From Dipteris shenzhenensis (taxonomy: Eukaryota; Polypodiophyta; Polypodiopsida; Gleicheniales): a DNA stretch of 64,000 nucleotides. The stretch lies in the NCBI GenBank assembly GCA_047967505.1, contig CM106540.1; one strand, written 5' to 3'. This document shows, in pieces, positions 1 to 12,560 of this stretch; positions within the stretch are counted from its first letter, which is position 1, and every line of letters begins with the position of its first letter. The position numbers and the translations under genes were made by a program. Under the pieces are notes generated by a model. It saw only the letters and a list, made by a program, of their open reading frames with translations, did not search any database and was not told where the DNA came from.

Positions 1-13
1 CACCAACTATCCG

Positions 14-1487
14 ATGTTGTCTTATCTCAGGAAACATATTCTTGTTGCAAGGCATTTCTGGAATATTGTTTCTGGGGTTGATCTGAGGCCAGTCAATGCT
101 ACAGTGGTTGCATCTACTGCTGGTCCCTCTGCAGAGGGTACTCTTCCTGATGCCTTTTTTTCTAGCACCTCTACTAATGCTCCCCCAACTCAGGAACAAT
201 CAAGATGGGATGCAAGAGATACAAATGCACATTCATGTATTGCTTTATCATGCAAGAGAATCATTATTCCACACATCCGGTCTTGCAGAACAGCAAAGGA
301 TGCTTGGGACAAATTGGCTTCTCTTTATCAGATTCGCAATGAGGCACGTGTTGCATTTTTAAGAAGACAATTGCAAAAGTCAGTGTGAATGAAGGTGATT
401 CCATGGATGCATATCTGACAAAGGTGAAGGACCTCATGGAACAACTTGCCAATATTGATGAGGTGGTGCCAAATTCTCAGCTTGTCAATACCACATTGAA
501 TGGATTGCCAGATTCATATCAAGGGTTTGCTACAACCCTTCGGTTAGTGGCCATGGGTAATCCAGACCACCACTATTTTGATCAGGTATTACTTTGCTTT
601 TGCAGGAAAAGCAAAGTCGTGCTAATAGACAAGCCATTATTCCTGATCATGCATTTGCTTCACAGCAGACAGTAAGAGGCAAGGCTTCCAAGCCTATGGG
701 CAAGCCTAAGTGTGCACATAGCAGTGGCAATTCCTCCAATGCATCTAAAAATACAGCAGATAAGTCAAAGAAGAAAAGATGCAACTATTGTCGCAAGCCT
801 GTACATGACATTTCAGAATGCAAGAAGCGCATTGCTTCGGAGAAAAAGAAAGCAGAATTGACAGTTAATGCCTCACATGCAATTGAATCCCACGAGCCAG
901 CAGATGCTTCACATGCACATGCTCTCCAGGATGATTGGGCATGGGCTGTCCATTGTTCATTTGATCCCTCCAAAGTTGATGCACTCTTTACTGCTAATGA
1001 TGCTCAGTCTTGGTATTTTGATAGTGGTGCTTCCAAGCACGTCACATCATGGAGACAGTTGTTTCATTCCTTAGCTGATGCACCTCAAGGAAGAACTGTC
1101 ACATGTGCTAATAATGCTTTCTATGCTGTAAAAGGAATTGGAGATGTGCAGCTCACATCCATTTCAAGCCATCCTGTCACTTTGACAAATGTTATTTTTG
1201 TGCCTGGAATTGAAGTCAACTTGATTTCAATTTCAGCAATTGCCACTTCAGGTTTCAGAGTGATTTTTGATGGATACAGATGCCTAGTATATGATCTTCG
1301 TGATGACAATGCCATAGTTCTCACTCGCACTTTGCAAAAGGGACTTTATCACCTTGATCATCACTCAGCTGCACTTTCTATTGAAGCATTTGCTATTTCA
1401 GATTCACAACTTGCTGAAACTCATCTTTGGCATGAGAGAATGGGTCATCTCAATTATAGAGCTCTTGCCAAGCTACATTCACAGTAG
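14..1487 (+). pseudogene. copia gag and protease relic
   Basis: The gag part (14 to about 870) resembles the UBN2/retrotran_gag family (WDARD, AWDKLASLY, LNGLPDSY), with a TGA at 386-388 and a frame change near 590. A CX2CX4HX4C zinc knuckle (CNYCRKPVHDISEC) follows at about 781-822 and would bind RNA. The aspartic protease motif DSGASKHVT is at about 1020-1046. A GAG-pre-integrase motif (LWHERMGHLNY) precedes the TAG at 1485-1487. Virus-like particle assembly and polyprotein cleavage are the family roles; this copy is broken. Confidence 0.85.
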
Positions 1488-2360
1488 ATGGCAAATGATG
1501 TGCCTCAAACTCACACAGTTTCCAAACATGTGCGTGAGGGTTGTCTCTTGGGTAAGATGCATCGATTTCCTTTTCAAAAGAATTGTCCAAAACTCTCACA
1601 AAGGAAATTGCAGCTAGTACACAGTGATGTCTATGGCCCAATGAAAACAACTTCCATTGGAGGGTACAAATATTTCATGACTCTCATTGATGACTTCACA
1701 AGATATTGCTGGGTATATGCTTTAAAAGCTAAATCTGAAGTGTTCTCATGCTTTCAGAGGCGGCTGAATATGGTTGAGAATGAATCAGGATGCAAGCTTG
1801 TCACCCATGTCAAAGGAGTTTGATGCTTTTTTTTCTTCACGGGGCATTGTCCATTCATGCACTACTCCTTACACTCCTCAGCATAATCCTGTTCTTGAAA
1901 GGAAAAACGGGTCCACTATGGAGATGGCCAGATGCATGCTTAAGACCAAGTCCTTGCCCAATAAATTTTGGCTTGATGCAGTAATGTGTGCGAATTATGT
2001 GCTAAATAGATCACCTACAAGGGCATTAAAGACTGTTACAATACATATTTTTCATAATATGTAAGACCCAAGGGGAGAGGGAGGTCTTTTGGATGAGGAG
2101 GCCTTCACTTTCACACATGAGAGTTTTTGGGTCTCTTACATATGTTCATGTACCATCTCAACTGAGACATAAGCTTGATGATAAGGCAATCAAATGCATA
2201 TTTATTGATTACAGCCAGGAGAGCAGAGGGTATAGGTTATACCAACCAAATACTGGGAAGATTATTGTCAGTAGAGATGTCATTTTTGCTGAACATTCGG
2301 CTTCTCCTCTTGTGGACTGCAAAGTTAAACCAGAAGTTGACATGTTTGATGCCTTTGAAT
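1488..2360 (+). pseudogene. copia integrase relic lacking its second catalytic Asp
   Basis: The frame reads through the integrase core start (LVHSDVYGP, TLIDDFTRYCW). Near 1805 the sequence jumps from a valine-threonine pair to MSKEFDAFF, so the SDNGGEY-type segment carrying the second catalytic aspartate is missing and the frame shifts. The core resumes in another frame (YTPQHNPVLERKN, NYVLNRSPTRAL), then the C-terminal part (MRVFGSLTYVHVP, YRLYQPNTGKIIVSRDV) at about 2090-2300. Strand transfer activity is therefore excluded for this copy. Confidence 0.8.
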
Positions 2361-3475
2361 CTTGGTTACCTCTGCCACCCTCAAAAGAGGACTTTGACCA
2401 GCAACATGAGCCTCCTGCAGGCCCTCCAACAAGCAATGATCAGCCAGTATCCCATGCTGATTTGCAGGTTTCTCTTCCAGCACAAAATGATCCCACTATT
2501 CATGATGCAGTGATTGAAGAAAGAGCTGTCAATAGACAGCAAAAGCAAGTTCCCAGATGGCTTCTTGATACATTGAGGGACAGCAAACAAGATCAGCCTT
2601 TTGCTGCCCGGACAAGGTCAGGGAATAGACAGATGCATGGTCACTTTCTTGAGTTTGCACTCCTTGCTACAGCTTGCAATGAAGAGCCTCTGTGCCATAA
2701 AGATGTTTTTGACAGCAAAGAGTGGATGGATGCAATGAGAGCTGAGTTACAATCCATTGCCAAAAATGACACATGGGAATTAGTAGATCTCCCTCCCGGC
2801 AAGCATGCCATTGGTACCCGGTGGGTCTACAAATTAAAAAGGAAATCTGATGGCAGTATAGATCGACACAAAGCCCATCTTGTTGCAAAAGGGTATGCCC
2901 AACAACAAGGCATTGATTTTGAGGAGACATTTGCTCCCACATCCAGGATTACTACCATTAGATGTGTCATTGCCATTGCAGCCCATCACCATTGGCAAGT
3001 GCACCAGCTTGACATCAAGACTGCCTTTCTTCATGAGGATCAGCAAGAAGAAGTCTATGTCACACAACCTCTTGGCTTTGAGGTTGTTAATTCTGAAAAC
3101 AAGGTATGCTCTTTAACCACTACAATAGAGTGTGTTTGGCTTCGACAGTTCCTTACAGATCTTGGTATTCGCCAGACATCCTGCACTATGGTCTACACTG
3201 ACAGCCAAAGTGCCTTGGCCATTGCACGTAACCCAGTGTTTCATGCGCGTACCAAGCACATTGAAGTTCATTATCATTATGTTCGAGAGCGGTTGTCAGC
3301 AGGAGACATAGAGTTGTCCTATCTTTCCACAGAGGACAACATAGCAGATCTGTTTACAAAGGCACTTCCTCGTCCCAAGTTCGAAGTCTTCCGCCAGGCC
3401 TTACACCTGGTTCCCTTTGTTACGTTATCTGACATATCCTTGTACATTCATAGGTGGTTATATCCTTTTGGATGA
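2361..3475 (+). pseudogene. copia RT-RNase H relic with internal deletion
   Basis: The frame runs open to 3475. It has the RT N-terminal half (WMDAMRAELQSI, NDTWELVDLPPG, RWVYKLKRKSDG, VAKGYAQQQGIDFEETFAP, HQLDIKTAFL). At about 3105 it jumps directly to the RNase H C-terminal half (WLRQFLTDLGI, VYTDSQSALAIARNP, ARTKHIEVHYHYVRE, DLFTKALPRPKF). The RT palm with YVDD, the connection and the first RNase H catalytic residues are absent. The open frame hides a deletion of well over 1 kb relative to a full copia pol. Confidence 0.85.
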
Positions 3476-3545
3476 ACATGTGCCACCATGATCAGAAAAT
3501 ACCAGGTATTCTGAGACGTTTCCAGAATACTTCAGCCCATACCAT

Positions 3546-3554
3546 GGAGGGGGG
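3546..3554 (+). other. Polypurine tract of the copia element
   Basis: A run of purines (GGAGGGGGG) lies two bases before the TG that opens the 3' LTR. This is the usual place for plus-strand DNA priming in LTR retrotransposons. Confidence 0.7.
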
Positions 3555-3556
3555 TT

Positions 3557-3961
3557 TGTAGGCCATCTTCTCCCAGTTCTAGTGATGCTATGGGCCCTGG
3601 TATGTGCCTTGTAGGCATAGGTATAGGCACTTAGTTTATTTTGTGCCTTTTATGCCACATAGGACACTTAGTCCTATGTGACACCTAGGACACTTAGTCC
3701 TAGGGTCTTTATGCCACATAGGACACTTAGTCCTATGTGACACCTAGGACACTTAGTCCTAGGGTCTAGGTACAAGTACTATGTTCTTCTTTTTCATAAC
3801 ACTAGTTGACATGACGGCTGCTATCCTCAAGACTCTTTGTACCTTGCACTCTCTCTTTCGTTTAACGATCCCACAATTCCGATGTCTAGGCACTAAGTTG
3901 AACTTCACGTAGGCGAGCGCGTGCACACACACACACTTGAATCCTAAGCACTAGCCTAACA
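3557..3961 (+). repeat. 3' LTR of the copia element
   Basis: The LTR starts TGTAGG just after the polypurine tract and probably ends at TAACA (3961), giving about 405 bp with TG...CA ends. The right edge is a judgement because the partner LTR is outside the window. It contains a 59-bp tandem duplication (3651-3768). Confidence 0.55.
3651..3768 (+). repeat. 59-bp tandem duplication inside the LTR
   Basis: Two near-identical 59-bp units run at 3651-3709 and 3710-3768. Each unit holds two copies of AGGACACTTAGTCCT, so four copies lie in 118 bp. The copies sit next to short palindromes (CCTAGG, ACATAGGACA). Confidence 0.85.
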
Positions 3962-5446
3962 GCTGGCCTGTCGACACACTAAGCACCACCTTAAGACTAA
4001 GATATTTCAAGGTGTATATAAAGATTTCATAAGTGTGGAAGTAGTTTACTTTGCAGACAACGAGGCCTTCATTCCCTGATCACGAATGATGCACATTGCA
4101 TAAGCAAGTAGTGTATCACTACTCATTTAGACAAATTCAAACCTAACTGCACATGCAGAACTTTCTGATGAGACTAATTGCAACCACCAATAAACTGTCC
4201 TCCAATCGATTAAAGAGACTACAATTGGACCTCACCAAAACTCATGCAAACTTCCAACCTACCAAAAGGGATGATGACAAATTGAGCGAGGTCTATTCCT
4301 AGTCATCAACGAGAAGGAAACATGACATATAGGCAATTTATAACTATCTACTTCGACTTAAACCACATCGCATGACCATAAGATAATCAAATACAAACGC
4401 ACAGAACAAAGTAATTGACAGTATACACAACAAGCATAGAGGGCTGAAGACGGCGGCTCAGCCCTCTTACCTCCAAGAGCAAGGTATCTATTGGTAAACA
4501 ATATGAAGGCGGGCATTTCTGAGAGAGGACAATGTCTCTAGATCCTGGCATGAATCGTTTTTACCTTTCACATAAAACATATGCACTGCTTCCGACAATG
4601 AGACCAACATAGAAGCCTCTCCATTTAGTTTGGCCTTCAGAAAACTACTTCAGAGATGAATAGTTGAAACAAGAATAAGTTGATAACATGCTAGCTTTAC
4701 TCATAAAGCTGCCTTTCAATAAACGAGCAACCACGAAACCTTGTTATCACTTTGAAAACCTTGCATACCATGAATGAACCTCTTGCGATCTTGCTATCCT
4801 TAAAACAACCACTTAAATTCTTTCTGAGATTTTAATTAGAGCAGAACTAAACTTCATGGAAAGTGTTATTATTGTGCTTAAGTTTCTTAGATAGCTTCAA
4901 AAAACAAAGCAAAAATATGATTGTAGACCATTACTGCTGTAGAGTTCTAAAGAGAATAGACAATTACTGCTGAAAAGTCCTATAGAGGATGGATGGCCTC
5001 GAAATACTCTGAAGAGTTCTAAAAAGAAAAAATATGATTCTAGATGATTACTGTTGAAGAGTTCTACAGAGGATTTATGGGCTCGAAATATTTAGGCCTT
5101 GAATCGTCTTAGATGAACATTCAAGTAAACAGTTGTATGAAGGTGACAATGGCAAAGCAAGAGCTTGGAAGGTGAAAGGGAGCAAGTGTGTGTAATGAAA
5201 GGCTTGAGCAAATGTAGCAAGCAAGCAGAATGGCAGTAGAAGATAAGTACTATAGCACGGGCTAGCTGGTCTTGCAATGGAGTCTCCAGACCTATATGTG
5301 TGTCTTATGTTGTTTTTTGGTTGGAAGACTCAATATATTAGATAAATTATAGGAGCAAGCTGGCTGGGGAGCAACGACCAGGGAGCTGGAAGGGCAGACC
5401 CCACAGGGGAGGGTAAAGTCCACGGGATCAGATGGAGTAAGTGGTC
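3962..5446. other. Intron 3 sequence, no recognisable gene
   Basis: AT-rich sequence between the copia LTR and E1 exon 3. I see no splice-flanked E1 coding block, no transposon protein and no structured RNA here, so the next E1 exon must be left of the window. Confidence 0.6.
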
Positions 5447-5468
5447 AGAGAGAGAGAGAGAGAGAGAG
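5447..5468. repeat. (AG)n microsatellite next to the exon 3 donor
   Basis: A 22-bp AG run lies about 20 bp inside intron 3, reading as a CT tract on the gene strand just after the donor site. Confidence 0.9.
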
Positions 5469-5487
5469 GAGTAAAAGGAAGACTCAC

Positions 5488-6282
5488 CTGAAATAATGGA
5501 TGAAACTTGCCAGAACAGGCCTTCACTATTTCTTGTCCAACAATCCCTCCAAACATGGCTGCCATTGGATTAAGAACAGCCTGGGAGCCACTGGAAAAAT
5601 GTCTAAGAACATCTTCATCAACAGTTTCTAGCTTAGAATCCCCAGCTACCATATTTATCTGTTTTGCCAATTCTATGAGATTGATTGCATCTTCATCACT
5701 AGCAGGAGCAGGAAAACGACCGAATTTACCACAGAACTGATCAAGAGCCTGGAAAGCCAGATGTAACAACGGGGGTCGATCAATCTTGGCAAAATCACTG
5801 AGAATGAATTCACCAGGACTTTGAAGAGCTTCATGCAAGGATTTAAACTTTAATAACTTGGGCTGCTTCACTTGAGTGACTATCCCTCCCTTCTGATATG
5901 CTCCCAATGAAGAGGTATCTTCTTCAAGAAGAAAGGAGTATGGTCTACAATTCTTTATTCGCCTTGGTCTTCCATCATTAAGCTCCGTCATTCCATGAAT
6001 TTCAATAAAAACAACCATATCACCATCTTGGAATTCCAGTTTTTCATCATCCACACATGACACCATGGCAGGATTGTCATTGCTGATGGATGCAATAATA
6101 CCTGTGTGAGGTTCTTCTCCATCAACATCAACCACAATAAACTCTGGCCCAAAGTCACAAAACACACTACCAAAGAGCCCATGTATATCTGCCTTGATAA
6201 AAGCAACTGGTGGCTTATGATTGCGACAGATTTCATCATATTTGAGAGCTTCTTCAAGGCTAACATTCATGAAGACAACGGC
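5488..6282 (-). CDS. UBA1: Ubiquitin-activating enzyme E1, exon 3 (residues 155-419)
   Basis: This exon encodes 265 codons of a UBA1-type E1, which adenylates ubiquitin with ATP and passes it to E2 enzymes in nucleus and cytosol. Family-typical blocks are [70 protein letters not shown] and [19 protein letters not shown], ending FHPLFQ. They cover the first catalytic-cysteine half-domain region and the end of the inactive adenylation half. The acceptor CCCAG precedes 6282, and the donor GTGAGT starts at 5487. The frame is intact with no stop and joins exon 2 on a codon boundary. The main catalytic cysteine, active adenylation half and ubiquitin-fold domain are encoded left of the window. Confidence 0.95.
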
Positions 6283-6449
6283 CTGGGACCAAAAATGAAT
6301 GCTAAATAAGTCTGGATCTACAGTGTTACGTTGACTTTTAACTTAACACCATAACAGTTGAAACTGAGCTGAAAACATCTCTTCACTCCTGTAAGACCCA
6401 AAAGAACTTGGACAGGTTAAGAAAGCCAGTAATACCATGCAGGACTTAC

Positions 6450-6667
6450 CTGATAATTGGAGAGTAATTCTTTGTCAATCTTGGAAGTATGGGCTGACAC
6501 CAATACAGTTGTGTTAAGCTGTTGTAACTTATCAACACAGGCAAGAGCTTTGTTTTTTCCTATGTCAGATTCTGAGAAACAGAAGTTTGCTCCAAGGTCC
6601 CAAGGCTCCACCACCCCTGTGTCATGCAGTGTCACAGATCTGACTCCAGCCAGTATTATGTTCTTTG
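6450..6667 (-). CDS. UBA1: Ubiquitin-activating enzyme E1, exon 2 (residues 82-154)
   Basis: The 218-nt exon completes the alanine codon split after exon 1 and reads AKNIILAGVRSVTLHD, then VVEPWDLGANFCFSE, DIGKNKA and LLSNYQ. These match the first adenylation-fold half of plant E1. The acceptor (TGCAG before 6667) and donor (GTAAGT from 6449) are canonical. Intron 2, to exon 3, is only 167 bp (6283-6449), against 18,754 bp for intron 1. The exon is open throughout, so it looks functional. Confidence 0.95.
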
Positions 6668-8769
6668 CTGCATTCCAACATGATCAGAAGTGAGACATCT
6701 CCTGATAAGCATCAGGGAAAAGAGAACATGGGATGTAGACTACCAAAGGATCCACCTTCTATACACTGAAAATGAAAGCTACAGGTAGCATGCACTACAT
6801 GCAAATAAATTCTAGAACATAAGAGAAAGATATAAAATAGCAAGATGAATATTCTGGAAATGCAACTGCTCATTAATTCAAATACATTAATCTGAACACC
6901 ATTAAATGCTTACACATACTTGGACTGTTGAACACGTACTGTGGACAAAATACCATCGAGTCGTATCCAAGTACACACACACAATATACATATAAAGTAT
7001 CAACCAGAAGTCCACCATCAGCCCCTCCATCCTAACCTCTTTAGATTCTTCTGCTAGCTAGAACATGAGCAATGTACTCTAAGGTAAGCTTAACTTAGTC
7101 TAACACTGTGGCATTTACATTATGAGTAAAGTAGCCCAAGGAAGGCATCAAAAGAGATGGACACAAAGGGGGGATGTGTTTCTAGTGTTGAATACCTAGC
7201 CGTTAAGATGTCACTAAGCAGGTGCAGCTGGGCTTGGAGCTTGCACAATGTCCTGCAATGTGAGGAAGGGAAATGGATGGGCATGCAAGGGCATTGACCA
7301 ATTAATTCGGTTCATGGGGACTAAGGAAAATATTGTATGACCATCGTTCAATGAAGCTCATAGAAGAAGACCATGTCCAGCCAAAGATCAAGTTAATCGC
7401 ATTGGTCAACAAAGCAAGGCCTCCAACACAGCAAGGCAGCCTCAGCTAGTGAAAAATAACAATTCAAGTGACTGGTTGTATAATCAAACTGCTATGTGTT
7501 TTAGGCGTGGTTTCAAACCAATCATCAAAGCCCTTTGACCTTGCAAAGAAGTTTATATAGCAATGCTTTGTTCTATTGGTTGGAATAAAAATAATTGTAT
7601 ATGGAAAATAATTGTACATGGACATGCTTTTGAGACTCCACATCGTTGGGTAATTGTTGGTTGACTGATGCTATTTAACCTTGGATAATAGATATCCAGC
7701 AACGTTTTTGTTCTATCAGATAGATGTCTTCCTCGGGGAGCATCTCACCATGTTACAAGTGGTACATGCACTAGTCCCCCTCTACTCGCCCATGTCGATG
7801 GGCCTGCCCTATACTATCCTCATCCTGGTCCTCATAGACAGAAAAAGGTGACAAGTCTCTATGTGCACAATGTGTGCGCTTAACAAGCGCTCTCTTTGTT
7901 TCATCTGACATCCATGATCTATGGATCTAATGAAGCAAGCCAATTGTTAATTCCCTCCTAAGAGGTGATAGAACCATACATAGCAAGGGAGCATCTGAAG
8001 TTTCTGTGGTCCTGAGGGAACAGCTAGGTGCATTTCAATTGCAGCTCTTGAAGCATCGCATCTTTCTGGCAACATTAAGAATAATAAATAGTTTCTCTAG
8101 GAAGGTCGATTGCAACCCAATCGATATGTTTGAGGTGAACACTATCTTGATTTCATATCACTCAAAACAGCTGATTTCAAATCCATTTATCTAATTGTAA
8201 GTTTACAGTGCATGTCGAAGAACAAGTTTCTTCCTAGTGAACCATAATCCTTAACTAGTAATCTAGCTGTGCATCTTGACATCATGGCAGCTACTTTGAG
8301 TTTTATCTTGTGCCTCCCGCAGCACTTTTATTTCCTTGTCGTCCCAACAAGTCCTAGTACTTTATCATTATTAGTTGTTTGTATCCCCATTGCATTCATT
8401 CTACGTTGTAGGTAAAATGCTTGCTCAAAATTTGATGTCTCCTTCGCATTTGACATTAGGCAACACAATAAATTCTTTAATGTTCTCTTGAGAACTCTAC
8501 TTCTTCACATAATATTTTCACCCATTTGGAGTGTGGATTGGAATTTCTTGGTGGTTGTTCCTTGTGTGTCCTCACCTCTCCATTCTGAAATGAAGTTTGT
8601 GAACAACGTAGGACATGAACTTGTTAAGGTTGTTGGTATGTTTTCTTGACTCATCTCTTCACTAATATAGCCTCTGTATTTTTCAAAACATTTTATATCA
8701 TGCCCTCAAATTTTGATTTTAAAGCACTCCTTTTCATGATGATGGTTAATCTCTTTAGATAGTTCTAAA
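6668..8769. other. Intronic stretch without recognisable content
   Basis: AT-rich intron sequence. No transposon protein or long ORF gives a recognisable family motif, although unidentified old repeats may be present. Confidence 0.5.
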
Positions 8770-9300
8770 AAACGGCATCTTTGTTTATGACTATTTTCCC
8801 TTGGAGCCCACCAAAGCTCCTCATTGGGAGAATTTTCAGCTTTCTCCTGACTTGTAAAAATCCTTTTGGAAGAGACTCTAGAAATCCCTCAGAAATAAAA
8901 AATCTAGACTCGTCTTGGGCCCTTTCGGTTCAACAAGTTGAGTCATATCTCTGGACGACGTTCTTCGCTCTCCTGCTAGACCTACACATGCCTTTGTGGA
9001 TATTTTATGGGAGATTCTAGCAAGCATAGCGGCGTGGCATATTTGGAGATCAAATGCATAGAGGCCTTGGATAGTTTCCAAGTAAAGTATGCACACATAT
9101 TGGTCAATATTCGGACAGATACTAAACACAACTTGGCAGCCATTTCACAAAGCAGATCTTCCAAGGCAGCCTTTACTAGGAGATGTGTTTTTCTCAAGTA
9201 GTGGAGTGGCTCCCCTGTTCTTCTTGGAGTCCCCCGCAGAGTTGAGGAGGCACTTTTAGCCTCAACCTTGGATATTTTCTAGCTCTCTTACGGGAGCTTG
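8770..9300 (+). pseudogene. Probable LINE ORF2 C-terminal tail
   Basis: One frame around 8994-9054 reads DILWEILASIAAWHIW. This resembles the tryptophan-rich segment after the zf-RVT domain in plant LINEs. Flanking codons carry stops and frame changes. The evidence is short and I did not find the preceding zinc-binding cysteines, so this is tentative. Confidence 0.4.
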
Positions 9301-9539
9301 ATTTTTCCCTACTAGAGTGTTTGTTTCCTCATGCCTTGCGTGATGTACTTCTCCCTTGAGCTTTGCTCTTGGAGTTTCTGTCAGACTGAATAGGTCTTTA
9401 TATCTATTTATATTATTTACATCAGCCTTCATTCTTTGATCCTCCTGAATATGAACATCGGCTATAGATCCAAAAAATTTCATATGATAGACAGACATCT
9501 TTGTACCAAACCCTCACAATTCCATGGATATCCATTCCA

Positions 9540-12500
9540 TTTGTCTCTCTTTACATGACTTCAGTCTCCATAGTAGAACGGCAACGAGGATAAGTGGAGT
9601 CCGCCTCGAACCTAGACCCCCATAAGTTCACTGCAATCCCTCCATGAATAGAAAGGCAAAAGAAAAGCGTAATTTTCCTATTCCTGAGGGATTTCCAGCG
9701 TCTCCTCCAAAACACTTTCTGCAAATCAGCAGAAATCTGAAAATTCTCCCAATGAGGAGCTATGGAGGGCCTCCATTGTCCAACCTCTACAAATCAGCTG
9801 AAATCTTCTGGCATTACCGACAGTGTAATGAAAGAATGGGATGCTCTGCTCCCAAAGCCCTGCAGAGCTTCTCCAACAAAAAGTCATGTGAAGATCTAGA
9901 TAGCCTGCCCTTGTCCTCGAGAAAGCCCCCATCCATACAAGTACAGCAAGAAACATACCTATCATCTGTGTCAACCCAATCCATGGGTATGGCTGCATTA
10001 AATTGTTGAATTCTCGTTGTACTTCCTCTTAGGTGACTTACCAATTGTAATTTGCGTTCCTCTAAAAGTTTTATGAAAGTTTACAGGATCCCATAGAGGA
10101 GGCAATGCCTCTCTCCCATCTAGACCACTGCATATAATGAGACATGCCAAGTGGTCTACCATGCTCATCCAGTACGCTATCATTCTACATGATGGGCTGC
10201 ATGTCAATCTCTTCCAGAGAGGAAGGGGAAATTCTCTAAAGAGTATTCCAGAAGCTGGACCAAGCCTTAAGGATAGCAGTGATGAGAGGAGAGGAGAGAG
10301 ATCTGAGATGGGCTGAAGTAAAGATCCATTTGGTACTATTTATCTAGTCTCCACCCTGAGGAAGGCATATAGGACCATATGTAGCGAATAAAGAAATCCT
10401 TCCATGGCTCTTGTCCTACCATAATCGAGGTCTCCCAAGCCACCCTAGCTAAAGCATTTGATGTACCATCTAGTCCACTCCATACAAAATTCCTTACAGG
10501 TCTCTTAAGTTAAGTGATGCAATCCTAGAGTGACACCAACAAGAACAAACAAACCATGCTGTGGCTAGTAGAACCCTAGTTAACAACAACTACCCTAGAA
10601 GCAAGGTCATGTTTAAATGAGCTCCAAAAAAGGAGCTTTCTCCTAATACTCTCCTACATGGGAGCAAATTGGTGTGATGGAGAGATGCCCATTCCATCTT
10701 GACATCGTAAGTATCTACGGTGGACCCCTCTGAACCAATATCGGCTCCCCAATCTAGAGTGTCCTCATCACTAATCCAAAAGCCATTGGATTTATTCCAA
10801 TTAATGTGTCCTATTGCAGTACAAAATAAATCCAAGGCTGTCCTGAAGGAGGTGAGAGTCTGAGGAGTGGCATCCAAGAAGACCGTAATGTCATCCGCCA
10901 ACTCACTGTCTAAGAGTTCTTCCTCTTGTCTCAAGGGGAGTCTCAGCCCAAAAATACGAGCGTGAGATCTAAGAAAGATACTGATAGCTTCAGCCTCAAA
11001 CAAAAAAAAAAGGGGGACTAGAGGGCATCCTTGACAGACTAATCTAGAAATCTGAAATCTCTCTCTCCTTACTCCTCTAATGAACAACCCCTTTAATCCA
11101 TGCATGTGAAAAACCAAAGCAAAGAAGCATGCCATATGCTTTCTCAAAGTCCAAGAGTAGAATGACTAAATGCTTTGTATCGTTCGAAGCTTCCCAAAAT
11201 TAAAAATAACTATAAATAATGCTCCTGCCATGCACAAAGCCTGCCTATGTATCATGAATAGAATCTGGAAGAATGGGCTGCAAATGTAAGCTATATATAC
11301 TTTGTCCTAGAGTTTGTAGCAAGTGCCCAAAAGAGTGATAGGCCTTCACTGTGACACCAAAGTTCTGCAACCTCCCTTTAAAATAAGATGTATGAGACCC
11401 TCTGTTAGTAAATTAGGCATAACTCCAAAGTACCAAACGTCCTGCAAGGCTGAGGTAACATGGTCCCCAATCATATCCCAAAAAGCAATAAAAGAGGAAG
11501 GTGTAAGCCCATCTGAACTCGAACACTTGCCCTCTTATGAAGAGCAAAAAGTGCAAAACTGAATTCCGTATTGGTGAAAGCTATGTCTGGTTTCACCGAA
11601 ACGGGAATACACTACCATATAGCATATCTGGCATCATCTCTAGCCACTACGTCACGATCTGTTGACAGCAAGAAGGCATAAAAATCAGTAGCTATATGCA
11701 AGATGGCATCGGGATCTGACTGTAAAACCCCATCCAAGTCAATCAATTGTGAAACACTCTCCCTACTATGTCTTGGGCCCAAAGTAGAGAAAAAGTGTTT
11801 ATTGACTCTACCTCCCATCTAAGTCCAAAATGACTCCCGTGTATAAAAGGCATACTCTGCTCTCTGATCTAACAATAACTACTGATGAGTCCTTGCTGCA
11901 CCAAGGCACTCCTAAATCCAAGCATCAGTAGGAGTTTTTGCTCCTCTCTTTGTAGGGCTTGGCGAACACCAACCTCTTTTCTGAGAATCTCACATCTCTT
12001 GGTACTACTAACTAGCGATCGAATGATAGAAATCACTAATATCAGAAAGGGCTGTTGCCACGAATAAGGAAGATGGCACTCTTCCCTACAAATGAGAAAC
12101 CCAAATCTGCAAAGTTGCCTCTGTGAGACCCTCCTCAGCATAAAAGGCATCTGGACTCCTGATACTAGTCGCGTGTCGTCTCAAGTGGGGACAAAAACCG
12201 TCAAAACCCGCAAAAAATGATCCAAGAAGGAAAACTTTGGAGCAATGCATAACAAGCCAGCTCTATACAATGCCCAATCATCAACATAAAATCTATCAAT
12301 GGGTGCATGAATAGGCATCGGCATTCTCCTATTCAACCATGAATACAAAAGTGACTAAGACAGAGTGTGAAAGGCATCATCAAACCAAACATCTCTACCA
12401 CTCAACTGAAAAAGAAAGGCAAGTTGCGACTAGAATCCGAAATGTCAGAAGCCCCCATAGGGACAGGGTCCGGGATGTGATAAGGCTCCTCTTGATCTGA

Positions 12501-12560
12501 GTGAGGTACAGGGACCCTAACTCTAACCTAAACCCAGCAAGGGGCAGCCTGTGTGGGACG
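9540..12560 (-). mobile_element. Decayed LINE (non-LTR retrotransposon)
   Basis: Reading from right to left on the minus strand, the relic shows the end of an endonuclease domain (IDRFYVDDWALYR near 12.28 kb). Next comes the spacer before RT (VNKHFFSTLGPRHSRES, DPDAILHIATDFYAFL; 11.6-11.82 kb), then RT motifs VCQGCPL and ELADDITVFLD, and a downstream segment (NWNKSNGFWIS) at 10.6-11.1 kb. The usual YADD reads LADD. Many stops and frame changes show it is old. It has the same orientation as the host gene but sits wholly in intron 1. Confidence 0.75.
10590..11147 (-). pseudogene. LINE reverse transcriptase fragment
   Basis: A 185-codon open frame covers RT palm motifs: a glycine-cysteine-proline motif (VCQGCPL) for the strand before the active site, then the aspartate pair (LADDITVF), then the thumb-side motif NWNKS. 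RT in LINEs primes on nicked chromosomal DNA. The Tyr of the usual YADD is replaced by Leu. The neighbouring minus-strand frames supply the rest of the broken ORF2. Confidence 0.7.

Larger units (their letters stand above)
1..3961 (+). mobile_element. Ty1/copia LTR retrotransposon, 5' end outside window, defective
   Basis: The coding relics appear in copia order: gag, protease, integrase, RT, RNase H, then polypurine tract and 3' LTR. The integrase-before-RT order defines Ty1/copia. The 5' LTR and primer site lie left of the window. The copy cannot move by itself: gag is frameshifted near 590, stops fall at 386-388 and 1485-1487, the integrase catalytic segment is deleted near 1805, and the RT core is missing at about 3105. 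It lies in intron 3 of the E1 gene, in antisense orientation to it. Confidence 0.9.

Noticed and set aside
3962-5446. Further E1 exons in this stretch
   Set aside because: I looked for the catalytic-cysteine domain and found no matching coding text with splice sites, so the rest of the gene must be outside the window.
9726-10044. Two overlapping minus-strand frames of 76-90 codons
   Set aside because: They fall where the tail of the decayed LINE ORF2 is expected, and I could not see motifs strong enough to list them as separate genes.
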